A DNA stretch of 64,000 nucleotides from Streptomyces venezuelae (GCF_008642355.1 NZ_CP029193.1:7402001-7466000); one strand, 5' to 3'. Positions 17,027 through 27,214 are shown, counted from the first letter of the stretch. Notes: generated from the letters alone by a model not told the origin. Translations and numbers: made by a program.

Positions 17027-18487
17027 GTGATCACTCATGAGCGGGATCCGGCGCGAAGGCCCGTGCTCGCCGTGGACCAGGGCACATCCGGGACCAAGGC
17101 CCTCGTGGTCTGCCCGGAGCGTGGTGTGATCGGAACGGGTGCCGCGCCGGTGCGGCCCCGGTTCCTCCCCGGCGGGCTCGTCGAGGTCGACCCCGCCGAG
17201 CTGTTGTCGTCCGTCGTCGAAGCGGGGCGCGCGGCGCTCGCGGACGCGGGGGAGCCGGTCGCCGCCATCGGCCTCGCCAATCAGGGCGAGACCGTTCTCG
17301 CCTGGGACCCGGAGACGGGCGAGCCTCTCACCGACGCCCTCGTGTGGCAGGACCGCAGAGCCGAGTCCGTCTGTGCTGAACTCGGCGCACACCAGGACGA
17401 GTTGCGGCAGCTCACCGGGCTGCCCCTCGACCCCTACTTCGCCGCGCCCAAAATGGCGTGGCTACGTCGCCATCGCACCCGGCGGGGCGCCGTCACGACC
17501 AGCGACGCCTGGCTCGTCCACCGCCTCACCGGCGCCTACGTCACCGACGCCGCGACGGCCGGCCGCACCCAGCTCCTCGATCTCGACACCGTCGAATGGT
17601 CCCCGCGGGCCCTCGAGCTCTACGGACTCGGCGACGAGCACCTGCCCCGCGTCGTCGACAGCGCGGGCGAGTTCGGCACGACCACCGCCTTCGGCCCCGA
17701 GATCCCCCTCACCGGCCTCCTCGTCGACCAGCAGGCCGCCCTCCTCGGCCAGGACGTGACCGCACCCGGCAGCGCCAAGTGCACCTACGGAACAGGGGCG
17801 TTCCTGCTCGCCCAGACCGGCGCGCACCCGCGCCGCGGCGACTCGGGCCTCGTCAGCTGCGTCGCCTGGCGCCTCGCGGGACGGAGCAGTTACTGCCTCG
17901 ACGGGCAGGTGTACACCGCCGCGTCCGCCGTCCGCTGGCTCGCCGACCTCGGCGTGATCGCGGGCGCCGAGGACATCGACCCCATCGGCTCGGCCGTCCC
18001 CGACGCCGGCGGCGTCACCTTCGTACCGGCGCTAGCAGGCCTCGCGGCGCCCTGGTGGCGCGGTGACCTGCGCGGATCGGTGAGCGGTCTCGGCCTCGAC
18101 ACCACCGCCGGCCACCTGGTGCGCGCCCTGTGCGAGGGCATCGCCGCGCAGGTCGTCGCGCTCGCCGACGCCGTGGCCGCGGACATGGGGGAGCCGTTGA
18201 CGAGCCTCCGCGTCGACGGCGGCCTGACCCGGTCGGCCCTCCTCATGCAGGCCCAGGCGGATCTGCTGCAACTTCCCATAGAAGTAGCGGAATTGACCGA
18301 AAGCACCGCACTTGGCGCCGCCGCCGTCGCCCGTATCGGCATCGATCCCACCCTCACGGTCGCCGACGCCGTACCGGAGTGGCGGCCCGCCGCCGTCTAC
18401 GAACCGCGCATCGGCGCGGACCTCGCCGCCGAACGTCTCGCCGGGTTCCGCTCGGCGGTGTCGGCGCTCATGGAACGTACGTCCTGA
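17027..18487 (+). CDS. FGGY family carbohydrate kinase (glycerol-kinase-like)
   Basis: The 486-residue product has two actin-like ATPase lobes: LAVDQGTSGTKALVV (phosphate 1), QDRRAE, GTGAFLL (phosphate 2) and RVDGGLTRSALLMQAQADLL (adenosine site). The pattern is closest to glycerol kinases, but other polyols cannot be excluded. It starts with GTG. The last base of its stop is shared with the ATG of the oxidoreductase that follows, so the polyol phosphate it makes is probably that enzyme's substrate. Confidence 0.9.
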   Translation: MITHERDPARRPVLAVDQGTSGTKALVVCPERGVIGTGAAPVRPRFLPGGLVEVDPAELLSSVVEAGRAALADAGEPVAAIGLANQGETVLAWDPETGEPLTDALVWQDRRAESVCAELGAHQDELRQLTGLPLDPYFAAPKMAWLRRHRTRRGAVTTSDAWLVHRLTGAYVTDAATAGRTQLLDLDTVEWSPRALELYGLGDEHLPRVVDSAGEFGTTTAFGPEIPLTGLLVDQQAALLGQDVTAPGSAKCTYGTGAFLLAQTGAHPRRGDSGLVSCVAWRLAGRSSYCLDGQVYTAASAVRWLADLGVIAGAEDIDPIGSAVPDAGGVTFVPALAGLAAPWWRGDLRGSVSGLGLDTTAGHLVRALCEGIAAQVVALADAVAADMGEPLTSLRVDGGLTRSALLMQAQADLLQLPIEVAELTESTALGAAAVARIGIDPTLTVADAVPEWRPAAVYEPRIGADLAAERLAGFRSAVSALMERTS

Positions 18488-19902
18488 TGGCCGTGACCAG
18501 GCGTGGCGCGCCGCCGGACGTGACGTACGACGTGACCGTCATCGGCGCCGGAGTCGTCGGCGCGGCCATCGCCCGCGAGCTGGCCCGCCACCCCGGGCTG
18601 CGCATCGCCCTCGCCGAGGCGGCCGACGACGTCGGCGAGGGTACGTCGAAGGCGAACACGGCGATCCTGCACACCGGCTTCGACGCGGTGCCCGGCTCCC
18701 TGGAGTCCCGCCTGGTCCGCGAGGGTCAGGCGATGCTCGCCGCGTACGCCGCCGAGTCCGGGATCCCCGTCGAGCCGGTCGGCGCACTGCTTGTCGCCTG
18801 GGACGACGACCAACTGGCCGCTCTGCCCGACCTGTTGTCGAAAGCGGAACGCAACGGCCAAGACGCGGCACGCCTTCTCGGGGCCGCCGAGGTCCGGGCG
18901 CGTGAGCCGCACCTCGGCCCCGGCGCCCTCGGCGCGCTCGACGTCCCCGGCGAGAGCATCATCTGCCCCTGGAGCACCACCCTCGCGTACGCCACCCAGG
19001 CCGTACGCGCGGGTGTGGACCTGTTGCTGAACTGCCGTGTGGTGGGGGTCGGTTCGGCAGGCGAAGCCCACCTCCTGACGACCAGTCGCGGCGCCCTGCG
19101 CACCCGGTACCTCGTCAACGCCGCGGGTCTGCACGCCGACACCGTCGACCGGATGCTCGGCCACGACGCCTTCACCGTCACCCCGCGCCGGGGCCAGCTC
19201 ATCGTCTACGACAAGTTCGCCCGCGACCTCGTACAGCACATCCTGCTGCCCGTCCCCACGGCACTCGGCAAGGGCGTCCTCGTGGCGCCGACCGTGTACG
19301 GAAACGTTCTTCTCGGGCCCACCGCCGAGGAGCTGGACGACAAGTCGGCCACCGGGACGACGGCCGAAGGCATCGCGGCCCTGCGCGAGAGGGGCCACCG
19401 GATCCTCCCGGAACTGCTCGACGAGGAGGTCACCGCGGTCTACGCGGGACTGCGCGCCGCCACCGGCCAGGACGACTACCGCATCGGCGCGCACAAGGAA
19501 CAGCGTTACGTCACCGTCGGCGGCATCCGCTCCACCGGCCTCACCGCTTCCCTGGCCATCGCCGCCCACGTCACGGAGCTCCTCGCGGCCACGGGCCTGG
19601 AGCTCTCCGGACCCCGCGACCTGGAACCGGTCCGCATGCCCAACCTCGGCGAGGCCTTCCCACGCCCCTACCAGCGCGCCGACCTCGTCGCGGCGGACCC
19701 GGCGTACGGCGAGATCGTCTGCCACTGCGAGCGCGTGACGCGCGGCGAGATCCGCGACGCGCTCACGGCCACGGTCCCGCCGGGATCGCCGGACGGCCTG
19801 CGGCGCCGCACACGGGCGCGGGGCGGACGCTGCCAGGGCTTCTACTGCGGTGCCGAGGTGCGGGAACTCTACGAACGGGGTGCGGAAATGGGTACCGGAT
19901 GA
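18487..19902 (+). CDS. FAD-dependent oxidoreductase with C-terminal BFD-like [2Fe-2S] domain (GlpA-like)
   Basis: The 471-residue product has a FAD-binding Rossmann fold (VTVIGAGVVGAAIARELAR) and a DAO-type catalytic region with NAAGLHADTVD. The C-terminal 60 residues contain CHC about 30 residues before CQGFYC, four Cys that fit a BFD-type [2Fe-2S] cluster. This layout matches anaerobic-type glycerol-3-phosphate dehydrogenase subunit A. The start ATG overlaps the kinase stop (TGATG). It is translationally coupled to a second flavoprotein. Confidence 0.9.
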   Translation: MAVTRRGAPPDVTYDVTVIGAGVVGAAIARELARHPGLRIALAEAADDVGEGTSKANTAILHTGFDAVPGSLESRLVREGQAMLAAYAAESGIPVEPVGALLVAWDDDQLAALPDLLSKAERNGQDAARLLGAAEVRAREPHLGPGALGALDVPGESIICPWSTTLAYATQAVRAGVDLLLNCRVVGVGSAGEAHLLTTSRGALRTRYLVNAAGLHADTVDRMLGHDAFTVTPRRGQLIVYDKFARDLVQHILLPVPTALGKGVLVAPTVYGNVLLGPTAEELDDKSATGTTAEGIAALRERGHRILPELLDEEVTAVYAGLRAATGQDDYRIGAHKEQRYVTVGGIRSTGLTASLAIAAHVTELLAATGLELSGPRDLEPVRMPNLGEAFPRPYQRADLVAADPAYGEIVCHCERVTRGEIRDALTATVPPGSPDGLRRRTRARGGRCQGFYCGAEVRELYERGAEMGTG

Positions 19903-21119
19903 GGCGCGAGCGCATCGTCGACGTCCTGGTCGTCGGCGCGGGACCCGCGGGTCTCGCCACGGCGGCCGGGCTCGCCGCGGCGGGTGTCGGCGAGGTCGAG
20001 GTGGTGGACCGGGAGCGGCAGGCCGGCGGTATCCCGCGGCACTGTCTGCACGGCGGCTTCGGACGCCTCGGGATGACCGGGCCGCAGTACGCGGAGCGCT
20101 GCGTGGCGGCGGCCGTGGGCACCGGCGCCGTCCTGCGGACCGGCGTCAGCGTGACGGCGTGGGCGGCACCGCTCACCGTCGACACCACGAGCCCCCGGGG
20201 TCTGGAGCGCATCACCGCCCGCGCGGTCGTCCTCGCCACCGGGGCCCGCGAACGGCCCCGCGCCGCCCGCCTCGTCCCCGGCACCCGGCCCGCCGGGGTG
20301 TACACCACGGGCGAGCTGCAGCAGGCCGCCGACCTCCACCGGCAACGGATCGGGACGCGTGCCGTCGTCGTCGGCGCGGAACCGGTCAGCTTCACCGCCC
20401 TGGACACCCTGCGCCGGGCCGGGGTCTCCGTCGCCGCGCTCGTCACCGAGCACCCGCGCCACCAGGCACGGCCCGCCCGCGCCCTCGACGCACGGCTGCG
20501 GCACGGCGTGCCCCTGCTCACCGACGCCACCGTGGTGGAACTCGTCGGACGCGGCCGACTCTCGGGCGTCGCGCTCCGGCACCGGGACGGCAGGACGGCG
20601 CACGTCGCCTGCGACACCGTCGTCTTCACCGGCGACTTCGTCCCCGACCACGAACTGGCTCGGCGCGCCGGCCTGTTGCTGGACCCCGGCACGCGCGGCC
20701 CGGCGGTCGACGGCGCCTTCCGCACGGACGGGCGCGGTGTCTTCGCGGTGGGCAACGTGCTGCACGCCGCCGAACCGGCACGCGCGGTGGCGCGCGAGGG
20801 AACACGGGCGGCGGAGGCCGTGCGGCGCTACCTCTCCGACGGCGACTGGCCCTCGGCTTCGGTGCGGCTGCGGGTCACGGCGCCGCTCGCCTGGATCGCC
20901 CCGAACCGCCTCACGCCGGACGACCCGACCGGCGCGTTCACCCTCCGCGCGACCGAGTTCGTCGCGCGCCCGACGCTGGTGATCACGCAGGACGGCAGGA
21001 TCCTGCACCGCACGCGTCCGCGCAGCCCGGCCGTCCCGAACCGGCCCTTCCGGGTCGCGGGGGAGTGGACGGGACGGGTGGACACCGAGGGCGGTGCGGT
21101 CCGGATCGCGCTCGGCTGA
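19899..21119 (+). CDS. NAD(P)/FAD-dependent oxidoreductase, partner flavoprotein
   Basis: A 406-residue protein with the FAD-binding DVLVVGAGPAGLATAAGLAA and a later NAD(P)-type region, ending in a beta-rich C-terminal part with many Thr/Arg. The four-base overlap with the preceding gene implies a stoichiometric complex. In several Firmicutes and Thermotogae the order kinase / GlpA-like / this flavoprotein / DUF1667 is known for glycerol use. Here the DUF1667 gene is missing. It probably passes electrons from the dehydrogenase to NAD(P) or quinone. Confidence 0.85.
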   Translation: MRRERIVDVLVVGAGPAGLATAAGLAAAGVGEVEVVDRERQAGGIPRHCLHGGFGRLGMTGPQYAERCVAAAVGTGAVLRTGVSVTAWAAPLTVDTTSPRGLERITARAVVLATGARERPRAARLVPGTRPAGVYTTGELQQAADLHRQRIGTRAVVVGAEPVSFTALDTLRRAGVSVAALVTEHPRHQARPARALDARLRHGVPLLTDATVVELVGRGRLSGVALRHRDGRTAHVACDTVVFTGDFVPDHELARRAGLLLDPGTRGPAVDGAFRTDGRGVFAVGNVLHAAEPARAVAREGTRAAEAVRRYLSDGDWPSASVRLRVTAPLAWIAPNRLTPDDPTGAFTLRATEFVARPTLVITQDGRILHRTRPRSPAVPNRPFRVAGEWTGRVDTEGGAVRIALG

Positions 21120-21186
21120 CGCGCGCACTCCCTCCGGCTCGGCGGGGGGCTCTTCCCCTGAACCCCACCCCCCGCATAGACTCCAA

Positions 21187-21203
21187 AACTAGCAGCGCTA
21201 ATT
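21187..21203 (+). promoter_or_regulatory. imperfect palindrome upstream of thiolase gene
   Basis: AACTAGC-AGC-GCTAATT has six of seven arm bases matching, in a locally AT-rich patch about 50 bases before the thiolase start. It resembles TetR-type operators of fatty-acid genes; no regulator gene is adjacent. Confidence 0.45.
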
Positions 21204-21252
21204 TACGTACCATCGAAGCAGCGTGACCCGCAGAACGATCCGGAGCCGTATC

Positions 21253-22440
21253 GTGCGCACCGTCCACTTCGCCGCCGCCCGCCGCACCCCCATCGGGAAA
21301 CTCCGCGGTGCCCTCTCCTCCGTACGCCCCGACGACCTCGCGGCGGCCGTCGTGAAGGGACTCCTCGCCGACATCCCCCAGCTCGACCCCGCCCGGATCG
21401 ACGACATCTACTGGGGCGCCGCCAACCAGGCGGGGGAGGACAACCGCAACGTCGCGAGGATGGCCGCCCTCCTCGCGGGACTCCCCGAAACCGTGCCGGG
21501 CGCCACCGTCAACCGGCTCTGCGCCTCGGGCCTCGAAGCCGTCACGACCGCCGCGCGCACCGTCGCCGCGGGCGAGGCCGACATCGTCCTCGCGGGCGGC
21601 TCCGAGTCCATGAGCCGCGCCCCGTTCGTACTGCCCCGCCCCGACGAGGCGCTGCCGCACCGCATGGAGACCGCCGACACCCGCCTCGGCTGGCGGCTCA
21701 CGAACCCGAGGATGAAGGACCTGCACGGCGTCCTCGCGATGGGCGAGACCGCCGAGGAGGTCGCGGAGCGGTACGGCGTCTCGCGCGAACGTCAGGACGC
21801 CTTCGCGCTCCGCAGCCACCAGTACGCGGCCGCCGCCCGCAAGAACGGTCACTTCGACGACGAACTGCTCCCCGTCACGCGGCCGGACGGCACCGTCGTC
21901 GACACCGACGAATGCGTGCGCGAGGACACCTCGTACGAGAAGCTCAGCGGCCTGCGCCCCGTCTTCCGCAAGGACGGCACCGTCACCGCGGGCAACGCGT
22001 CACCGATGAACGACGGCGCGGCCGGACTGCTGATCGTCAGCGAGGAGGCCCTGAACGACCTCGGCCTCGAATCCCTCGGACGGTACGCGGCAGGCGCGTC
22101 GGCGGGCGTCCACCCGGACGTCATGGGCATCGGTCCCGTCCCCGCCACGCGGAAGGTGCTCGCCCGCGTCGGCTGGAACGTCGACGACCTCCAGGAAGCC
22201 GAGTTCAACGAGGCGTTCGCCGCCCAGGCACTCGCCTGCGTCGACTCCCTCGGCATCGACCCCGAGCTCGTCAACCCGTCCGGCGGAGCGATCGCCCTGG
22301 GCCACCCGCTCGGCTGCTCCGGCGCCCGCATCCTCACCACCCTGCTGCACCGGATGCGCCGCACGGGCGCCACGCGCGGCCTCGCCACCATGTGCGTCGG
22401 TGTCGGGCAGGGCAGCGCGCTCCTGGTCGAGCGCGACTGA
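21253..22440 (+). CDS. acetyl-CoA C-acyltransferase (thiolase)
   Basis: I chose the GTG at 21253 (CGGAG seven bases upstream), giving 395 residues beginning VRTVHFAAARRTPIG; an upstream GTG at 21223 is possible. NRLCASGLEAV contains the acyl-accepting Cys, and the later GGAIALGHPLGCSGAR and MCVGVGQG provide the catalytic His and second Cys. This is a full-length degradative or biosynthetic thiolase that cleaves or condenses 3-oxoacyl-CoA. Internal segments resemble 3-oxoadipyl-CoA thiolase. It is followed 101 bases later by an acyl-CoA ligase, suggesting one catabolic unit. Confidence 0.92.
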   Translation: MRTVHFAAARRTPIGKLRGALSSVRPDDLAAAVVKGLLADIPQLDPARIDDIYWGAANQAGEDNRNVARMAALLAGLPETVPGATVNRLCASGLEAVTTAARTVAAGEADIVLAGGSESMSRAPFVLPRPDEALPHRMETADTRLGWRLTNPRMKDLHGVLAMGETAEEVAERYGVSRERQDAFALRSHQYAAAARKNGHFDDELLPVTRPDGTVVDTDECVREDTSYEKLSGLRPVFRKDGTVTAGNASPMNDGAAGLLIVSEEALNDLGLESLGRYAAGASAGVHPDVMGIGPVPATRKVLARVGWNVDDLQEAEFNEAFAAQALACVDSLGIDPELVNPSGGAIALGHPLGCSGARILTTLLHRMRRTGATRGLATMCVGVGQGSALLVERD

Positions 22441-22541
22441 GAGCCCGCCTGACGACGGCCGAACCGACGTCGCCGTCGAGAACCGCCCCCGGGCCGCAAC
22501 TCGCCCGCCGCAAGCCCCTCGGAAACGGAGCCTCCACCCTC

Positions 22542-24059
22542 ATGGCCACGCTCTCCCTCGCCGCGATCCTCGCCGAGCCCGCCCGCCGCCACCCGGACCG
22601 CACCGCGCTCGTCGAGGGCGACCTGCGCCTCACCTTCAAGGAGCTGTGGCAGAAGGCCCGTGCCCAGGGCGCCGCCCTCGCGAAGCTGGGTGTGCGGCCC
22701 GGGGACCGTGTGGCGCTCATGGCCCCCAACACCGCCGAGTTCCCCACGGCGTACTACGCCATCCTCGCCGCGGGCGGAGTCGTCGTCCCCGTCCACCTGC
22801 TGCTCTCCACCGAAGAGGTCGAGCACGTCCTGCGCGACAGCGGCGCGACCCTGCTCCTCTGCCACCCCGCCCAGGCGAAGACCGGCGCGGCAGCCGCCGA
22901 AGCGACCGACGTACGCATGGTGCGACTCGGCGGCGACGGCGAGCTTGAGGCCCTGGCCGCCGCCACCGAACCCCTCACCGCCTACGCCACGCGCGACGCC
23001 GACGACCCCGCCGTCGTCTTCTACACCAGCGGCACCACGGGCGTCCCCAAGGGCGCCGTCCTCAGCCACTTCAACCTGGTGATGAACGCGACCGTCAACG
23101 CGTTCGACGCCAACGACATACGCCCCGACGACACCGCCCTCGGCGCGCTCCCCCTCTTCCACGCCTTCGGTCAGACCGTCTCCATGAACTCGACGTGGCG
23201 GGCGGGCGCCACCCTCGTCCTGCTGCCGCGCTTCGACGCGGCACGGGCCATCGAGCTGATGGTCGAGGAGAACGTCAACACCTTCCACGGCGTCCCCACC
23301 ATGTACGTGGGCCTGGTGGCCGCCGCCGAGGCCGCGGCGGAACTGCCCGAGCTGCGGATCTGCATATCCGGCGGCGCCTCCCTCCCCGTCGCCGTGCTCG
23401 AACGCTTCGAGAAGGCCTTCGGCACGCCCGTGTACGAGGGGTACGGCCTCTCCGAGACCTCGCCGACCGCCTCCGTCAACCAGCCCGACTTCGGCACCAG
23501 GCCCGGCACCATCGGCCACCCCCTCTGGGGCGTCGACGTCGAGATCGCCCGCGCCGACGTCGACGACCGTGTCGAACTGCTGCCCGTCGGCGAACTCGGC
23601 GAGGTCGTCATCCGCGGCCACAACGTCTTCTCGGGCTACCTCGGACGCCCCGAGGCCACCGCGGAGGCCCTGGTCGACGGCTGGTTCCGCAGCGGAGACC
23701 TCGGCACCAAGGACGCCGACGGGTTCCTCTCCATCGTCGACCGCAAGAAGGACGTCATCATCCGCGGCGGCTACAACGTCTACCCGCGCGAGGTCGAAGA
23801 GGTCCTCATGCGCCACCCGTCCGTCGGCCAGGCCGCCGTGATCGGCCTGCCCGACCCGGTGCACGGCGAGGAGATCTGCGCGGTCGTCGTGGCGGCCGAA
23901 GACGCCACGCCCGACCTCGCGAGGACGATCATCGAGTGGTCCAAGGAGCACCTCGGCCGCCACAAGTACCCGCGCCTGGTGGAGTTCACCGACGAGCTCC
24001 CGCTCGGCCCGAGCATGAAGGTCCTCAAGCGGGAACTGCGCGCCCACTACAGCGCGTGA
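22542..24059 (+). CDS. acyl-CoA synthetase (AMP-forming)
   Basis: The 505-residue ANL-superfamily enzyme shows VFYTSGTTGVPKGAVLSH (P-loop-like motif binding ATP), YEGYGLSETSP, GWFRSGDLG, and DRKKDVIIRGGYNVYP with the hinge. A C-terminal MKVLKREL supplies the catalytic Lys. It should activate a fatty or aromatic acid as acyl-AMP and then acyl-CoA, feeding the thiolase upstream. The chosen ATG lies at the start of the conserved domain; the ribosome site is weak. Confidence 0.92.
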   Translation: MATLSLAAILAEPARRHPDRTALVEGDLRLTFKELWQKARAQGAALAKLGVRPGDRVALMAPNTAEFPTAYYAILAAGGVVVPVHLLLSTEEVEHVLRDSGATLLLCHPAQAKTGAAAAEATDVRMVRLGGDGELEALAAATEPLTAYATRDADDPAVVFYTSGTTGVPKGAVLSHFNLVMNATVNAFDANDIRPDDTALGALPLFHAFGQTVSMNSTWRAGATLVLLPRFDAARAIELMVEENVNTFHGVPTMYVGLVAAAEAAAELPELRICISGGASLPVAVLERFEKAFGTPVYEGYGLSETSPTASVNQPDFGTRPGTIGHPLWGVDVEIARADVDDRVELLPVGELGEVVIRGHNVFSGYLGRPEATAEALVDGWFRSGDLGTKDADGFLSIVDRKKDVIIRGGYNVYPREVEEVLMRHPSVGQAAVIGLPDPVHGEEICAVVVAAEDATPDLARTIIEWSKEHLGRHKYPRLVEFTDELPLGPSMKVLKRELRAHYSA

Positions 24060-24067
24060 GCCGGCAC

Positions 24068-24937
24068 CTATGAGGCGCCGTCGAGGACCTCCCGCAGCCG
24101 GTGCGCGAACTCGTCCGGCTTCCCGGGATACCCGAACTCGCCGTCGCAGAACCCGCCGTGATGGCTCGGGAACACGCTCACCCGCTGCCCGAGCAGTTCG
24201 GCGGTCGCCACGGACGTACGTCCGGTCTGCACGTTCTCGGACTCCTCGCCCACGGCGATCACGACACGGGTCGGCGCGGCGGCGATCGCGTCGGCGTCCG
24301 GCCGGTAGCCGCTGACCGCCCACGACCGGTCGGACAGCAGCGGATCGTCACGCGAGCCGTCGTCCTCCGCGGGCATCCCGAACGCGGCGGGATCGGGCTC
24401 GGGCTGTGCGAAGTACGCGTCGGTGAACTCGCCCTCCCACGAGGTCATGGCCACGAACGCGGCCATCCCGGCTCCCCAGCCCCGCTTCTCGTACGCGTCC
24501 CGGACCCCGGCCCGCGCCCGCACGGCCGCCGGACCGTCCGGGGTCAGGGTGATGAGCGGCGGCTCGTGCGCGACCAGAGTGGTCACGTCCGCGGGATACG
24601 TCGCCACGACCGCGAGCGCGGTGATCGCTCCGCCGCTGCTGGCGAACATCTCGACAGGACCGGCCCCGAGCGCCTCGATGACGGCGTGCACGTCGTCGGC
24701 CTGGGTCTGCGGCGTGTGGTCGACCCGCCCGTCCTTACGGGTGCTCCGGCCGAGCCCCCGCGGGTCGTAGGTGACCACGGTCCGCTCGGGGAAGCGCGAG
24801 GCGAGCGCACGGAACCCGGTGGCGTCCATGGGCTGCCCGATCATGAACAGCGGCGGACGTCCGTCGCCGGTCGGCAGCGGCCCCCGGACGTCGTAGACGA
24901 GGTCGGCACCGGCGGTTTCAAGCGTGTGAGTCTTCAT
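24068..24937 (-). CDS. alpha/beta hydrolase
   Basis: The 289-residue product has the hydrolase fold with oxyanion-hole region FMIGQPMDATGF, a nucleophile elbow MFASSGGAITAL (Ser in an A-S-S-G-G context), and a late HHGGF with the probable catalytic His. The family hydrolyses esters, lactones or peroxides. It is convergent with the acyl-CoA synthetase (eight-base gap) and 30 bases downstream of the DHA2 exporter on the same strand, so it may be co-transcribed with it. Confidence 0.88.
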   Translation of the reverse strand: MKTHTLETAGADLVYDVRGPLPTGDGRPPLFMIGQPMDATGFRALASRFPERTVVTYDPRGLGRSTRKDGRVDHTPQTQADDVHAVIEALGAGPVEMFASSGGAITALAVVATYPADVTTLVAHEPPLITLTPDGPAAVRARAGVRDAYEKRGWGAGMAAFVAMTSWEGEFTDAYFAQPEPDPAAFGMPAEDDGSRDDPLLSDRSWAVSGYRPDADAIAAAPTRVVIAVGEESENVQTGRTSVATAELLGQRVSVFPSHHGGFCDGEFGYPGKPDEFAHRLREVLDGAS

Positions 24938-24967
24938 GTCCGTACAGACCGCCCCCGCCCGGAAAAC

Positions 24968-27076
24968 TCATCGGCGGCCGGCGACCTCGGTGGCACCCGC
25001 CGTCTCCGGGGAGAGCCCCTGCTCCAGGTCCTCCGCGAGCAGCCGTTTGGCGATCACGTCGACCGCCGCCGCGAGCTCCTTGTCCGCGGGCCGGCCGATG
25101 TCCTTCTGGATCTCCTCGCCCAGCCAGGACGCCCACGCCTTGGAGATCACTTCCGCTTCGCGCTCCCCGGCGGGCGTGTGCGAGAAGTACGTACCCGTGC
25201 GCGTCAGATACCCCTCCTCGACCATGCGGTCGAAGACCGGCACCAGAACCTCCGGCGGAATCCTGCGCCGCGCGGCGATCAGCCCCAGGCTCGCGTGCCC
25301 GACCATCCGCGTGAACAGTGAGACCTGCATGACGGCCCAGGCCCCCGCGATGTCGAGCCGCGTGTCGGAGTCCCTGATGATCCCGCGCGCGGTGGTCATG
25401 CCGACGTCGCGGATGATGGCGGCGACGCTCCGCTCCAGTACGTGCCCGGGGTCACCACTGGACGGCTGCGCGAAGCCCTCGCCCATGTCGGGCGCGCCCA
25501 TGCGCGCGCTGTCGCGCAGCTCGACCTGCTTGAGGAACAGCGCCACCAGAAACCCCAGGAGCGCGACCGGGACCGTCCACAGGAAGACGGTGTGCAGGCT
25601 GTCCGCGTAAGCCCTGACGACGGGCGCGGCGGCGGCCGCCGGCAGCTCGTGCAGCCCGTCCGGACTCTGTGCGGCCTTGCCGATGGCGACCGGATCACCA
25701 CCGCTCGCCCGCGAGGCAGCGGCGACCCCGTCCTTCAGATTGGGCGTCAGCGTGTTGGCGTAGATCGTGCCGAACACCGCCGTGCCGAACGAGCTGCCCA
25801 GCGTACGGAAGAAGGTGACGCCGGACGTCGCCGTGCCCAGATCCGTGTACGCGACGGTGTTCTGCACGGCGATCGTCAGAACCTGCATGCACAGCCCGAT
25901 ACCGGTGCCGAGCACGAACATGTACAGCGACTCCAGCCACGTACTCGTGGCGCTCCCCATCAGCGAGAGCAGATACAGACCGAGCGCCATCACCAGCGCC
26001 CCGACGATGGGAAAGATCCGATACGTCCCGGTCTTGCTGACGACATTGCCGCTGAAGATGGAGGCGATGAGCAGCCCGATCACCATGGGCAGGGTCCGCA
26101 CGCCGGAGATGGTGGCGGAGTCCCCGTCGACGTACTGCAGATAGGTCGGCAGGAACGTCATCGCACCGAGCATCGCGAAGCCCACGATGAAGCTGAGGAT
26201 CGAGCAGACCGTGAAGACCGGGTTGCCGAACAGCCGCATCGGCAGCATCGGTTCGGCGGCCCGCGTCTCGACGACGCAGAACAGCGCGAGCGCGACGAGA
26301 CCGCCGACGAAGAGCCCGATGATCGTCGGCGACCCCCACGCGTACTGGTTGCCGCCCCAGCTCGTCGCGAGGATCAGCGCGCTCGCGCCGACGGCGACGA
26401 GCGCGATGCCGAGATAGTCGATGACGGGCCGCACCGCCGACTTCACGACGGGAATGGTCCGGGCGGCGGCGAGCACGACGACGATCGCGATGGGCACGTT
26501 GACGTAAAAGGCCCAGCGCCAGCTCAAATGATCGGTGAACAGCCCACCCAGCAGCGGCCCGATGACGGTGGACACACCGAAGACGGCCCCGATGGCACCT
26601 TGATACTTGCCGCGCTCCCGCAACGGGATGACGTCGGCGATCAACGCCATCGACGTCACCATCAGTCCGCCCGCGCCGATGCCCTGCATCGCACGCCAGG
26701 CGATCAGCAGCGTCATGTTCGTCGACAGACCGCACAGAAAGGATCCGGTGATGAAGATGACCGCCGAAACCTGAAAGACGACCTTTCGCCCGAACAGGTC
26801 ACCGAACTTGCCCACGAGCACCGTGGCGACGGTCTCCGCGAGCAGATACGACGTGACGACCCAGGACATGTGCTCCGCCCCGCCCAGATCCGACACGATC
26901 GTCGGCAGCGCGGTGCCGACGATGGTCTGGTCGAGAGCCGCGAGCAGCATCCCCAGCATGATCGTCACAAAGACGACGTTGCGCCGCCGCCGGTCGAGAA
27001 CGGGCGGAGCCTGGGCCTCGACGGGGCCGGAGCCCGAGGCGGACGCGGGCGCCGCCGACGGATCGGTGGTGGTCAC
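24968..27076 (-). CDS. DHA2-type MFS exporter with C-terminal winged-helix-like domain
   Basis: The 702-residue product has 14 hydrophobic helices within the first ~540 residues ([20 protein letters not shown] and [10 protein letters not shown] are typical), as in EmrB/QacA drug efflux pumps. About 160 cytoplasmic residues follow the last helix. They contain [20 protein letters not shown] and [19 protein letters not shown], which look like a helix-turn-helix plus wing, as in MarR proteins. Most DHA2 pumps end near 500-550 residues. The tail may sense ligand or regulate the pump. No separate regulator gene lies next to it. Confidence 0.88.
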   Translation of the reverse strand: MTTTDPSAAPASASGSGPVEAQAPPVLDRRRRNVVFVTIMLGMLLAALDQTIVGTALPTIVSDLGGAEHMSWVVTSYLLAETVATVLVGKFGDLFGRKVVFQVSAVIFITGSFLCGLSTNMTLLIAWRAMQGIGAGGLMVTSMALIADVIPLRERGKYQGAIGAVFGVSTVIGPLLGGLFTDHLSWRWAFYVNVPIAIVVVLAAARTIPVVKSAVRPVIDYLGIALVAVGASALILATSWGGNQYAWGSPTIIGLFVGGLVALALFCVVETRAAEPMLPMRLFGNPVFTVCSILSFIVGFAMLGAMTFLPTYLQYVDGDSATISGVRTLPMVIGLLIASIFSGNVVSKTGTYRIFPIVGALVMALGLYLLSLMGSATSTWLESLYMFVLGTGIGLCMQVLTIAVQNTVAYTDLGTATSGVTFFRTLGSSFGTAVFGTIYANTLTPNLKDGVAAASRASGGDPVAIGKAAQSPDGLHELPAAAAAPVVRAYADSLHTVFLWTVPVALLGFLVALFLKQVELRDSARMGAPDMGEGFAQPSSGDPGHVLERSVAAIIRDVGMTTARGIIRDSDTRLDIAGAWAVMQVSLFTRMVGHASLGLIAARRRIPPEVLVPVFDRMVEEGYLTRTGTYFSHTPAGEREAEVISKAWASWLGEEIQKDIGRPADKELAAAVDVIAKRLLAEDLEQGLSPETAGATEVAGRR

Positions 27077-27214
27077 ACGGCCAGCCTCACACCGGGGAGG
27101 GGGGTGTGCATGCGGGGCGAGGCCGGTTCGGTGACGCCGGGGCCCTCGGCCACCCGGACCGGCTCACCCCCTGCGCTCCGCCTCCCCGCCCCGCTACCGG
27201 CCGCGCTCCTCAGC

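Noticed and set aside
21849..24323. 824-codon minus-strand frame opposite thiolase and acyl-CoA ligase
   Set aside because: Composition is a reverse image of the coding strand (Gly/Val/Asp runs); no motif, and both plus-strand genes are complete.
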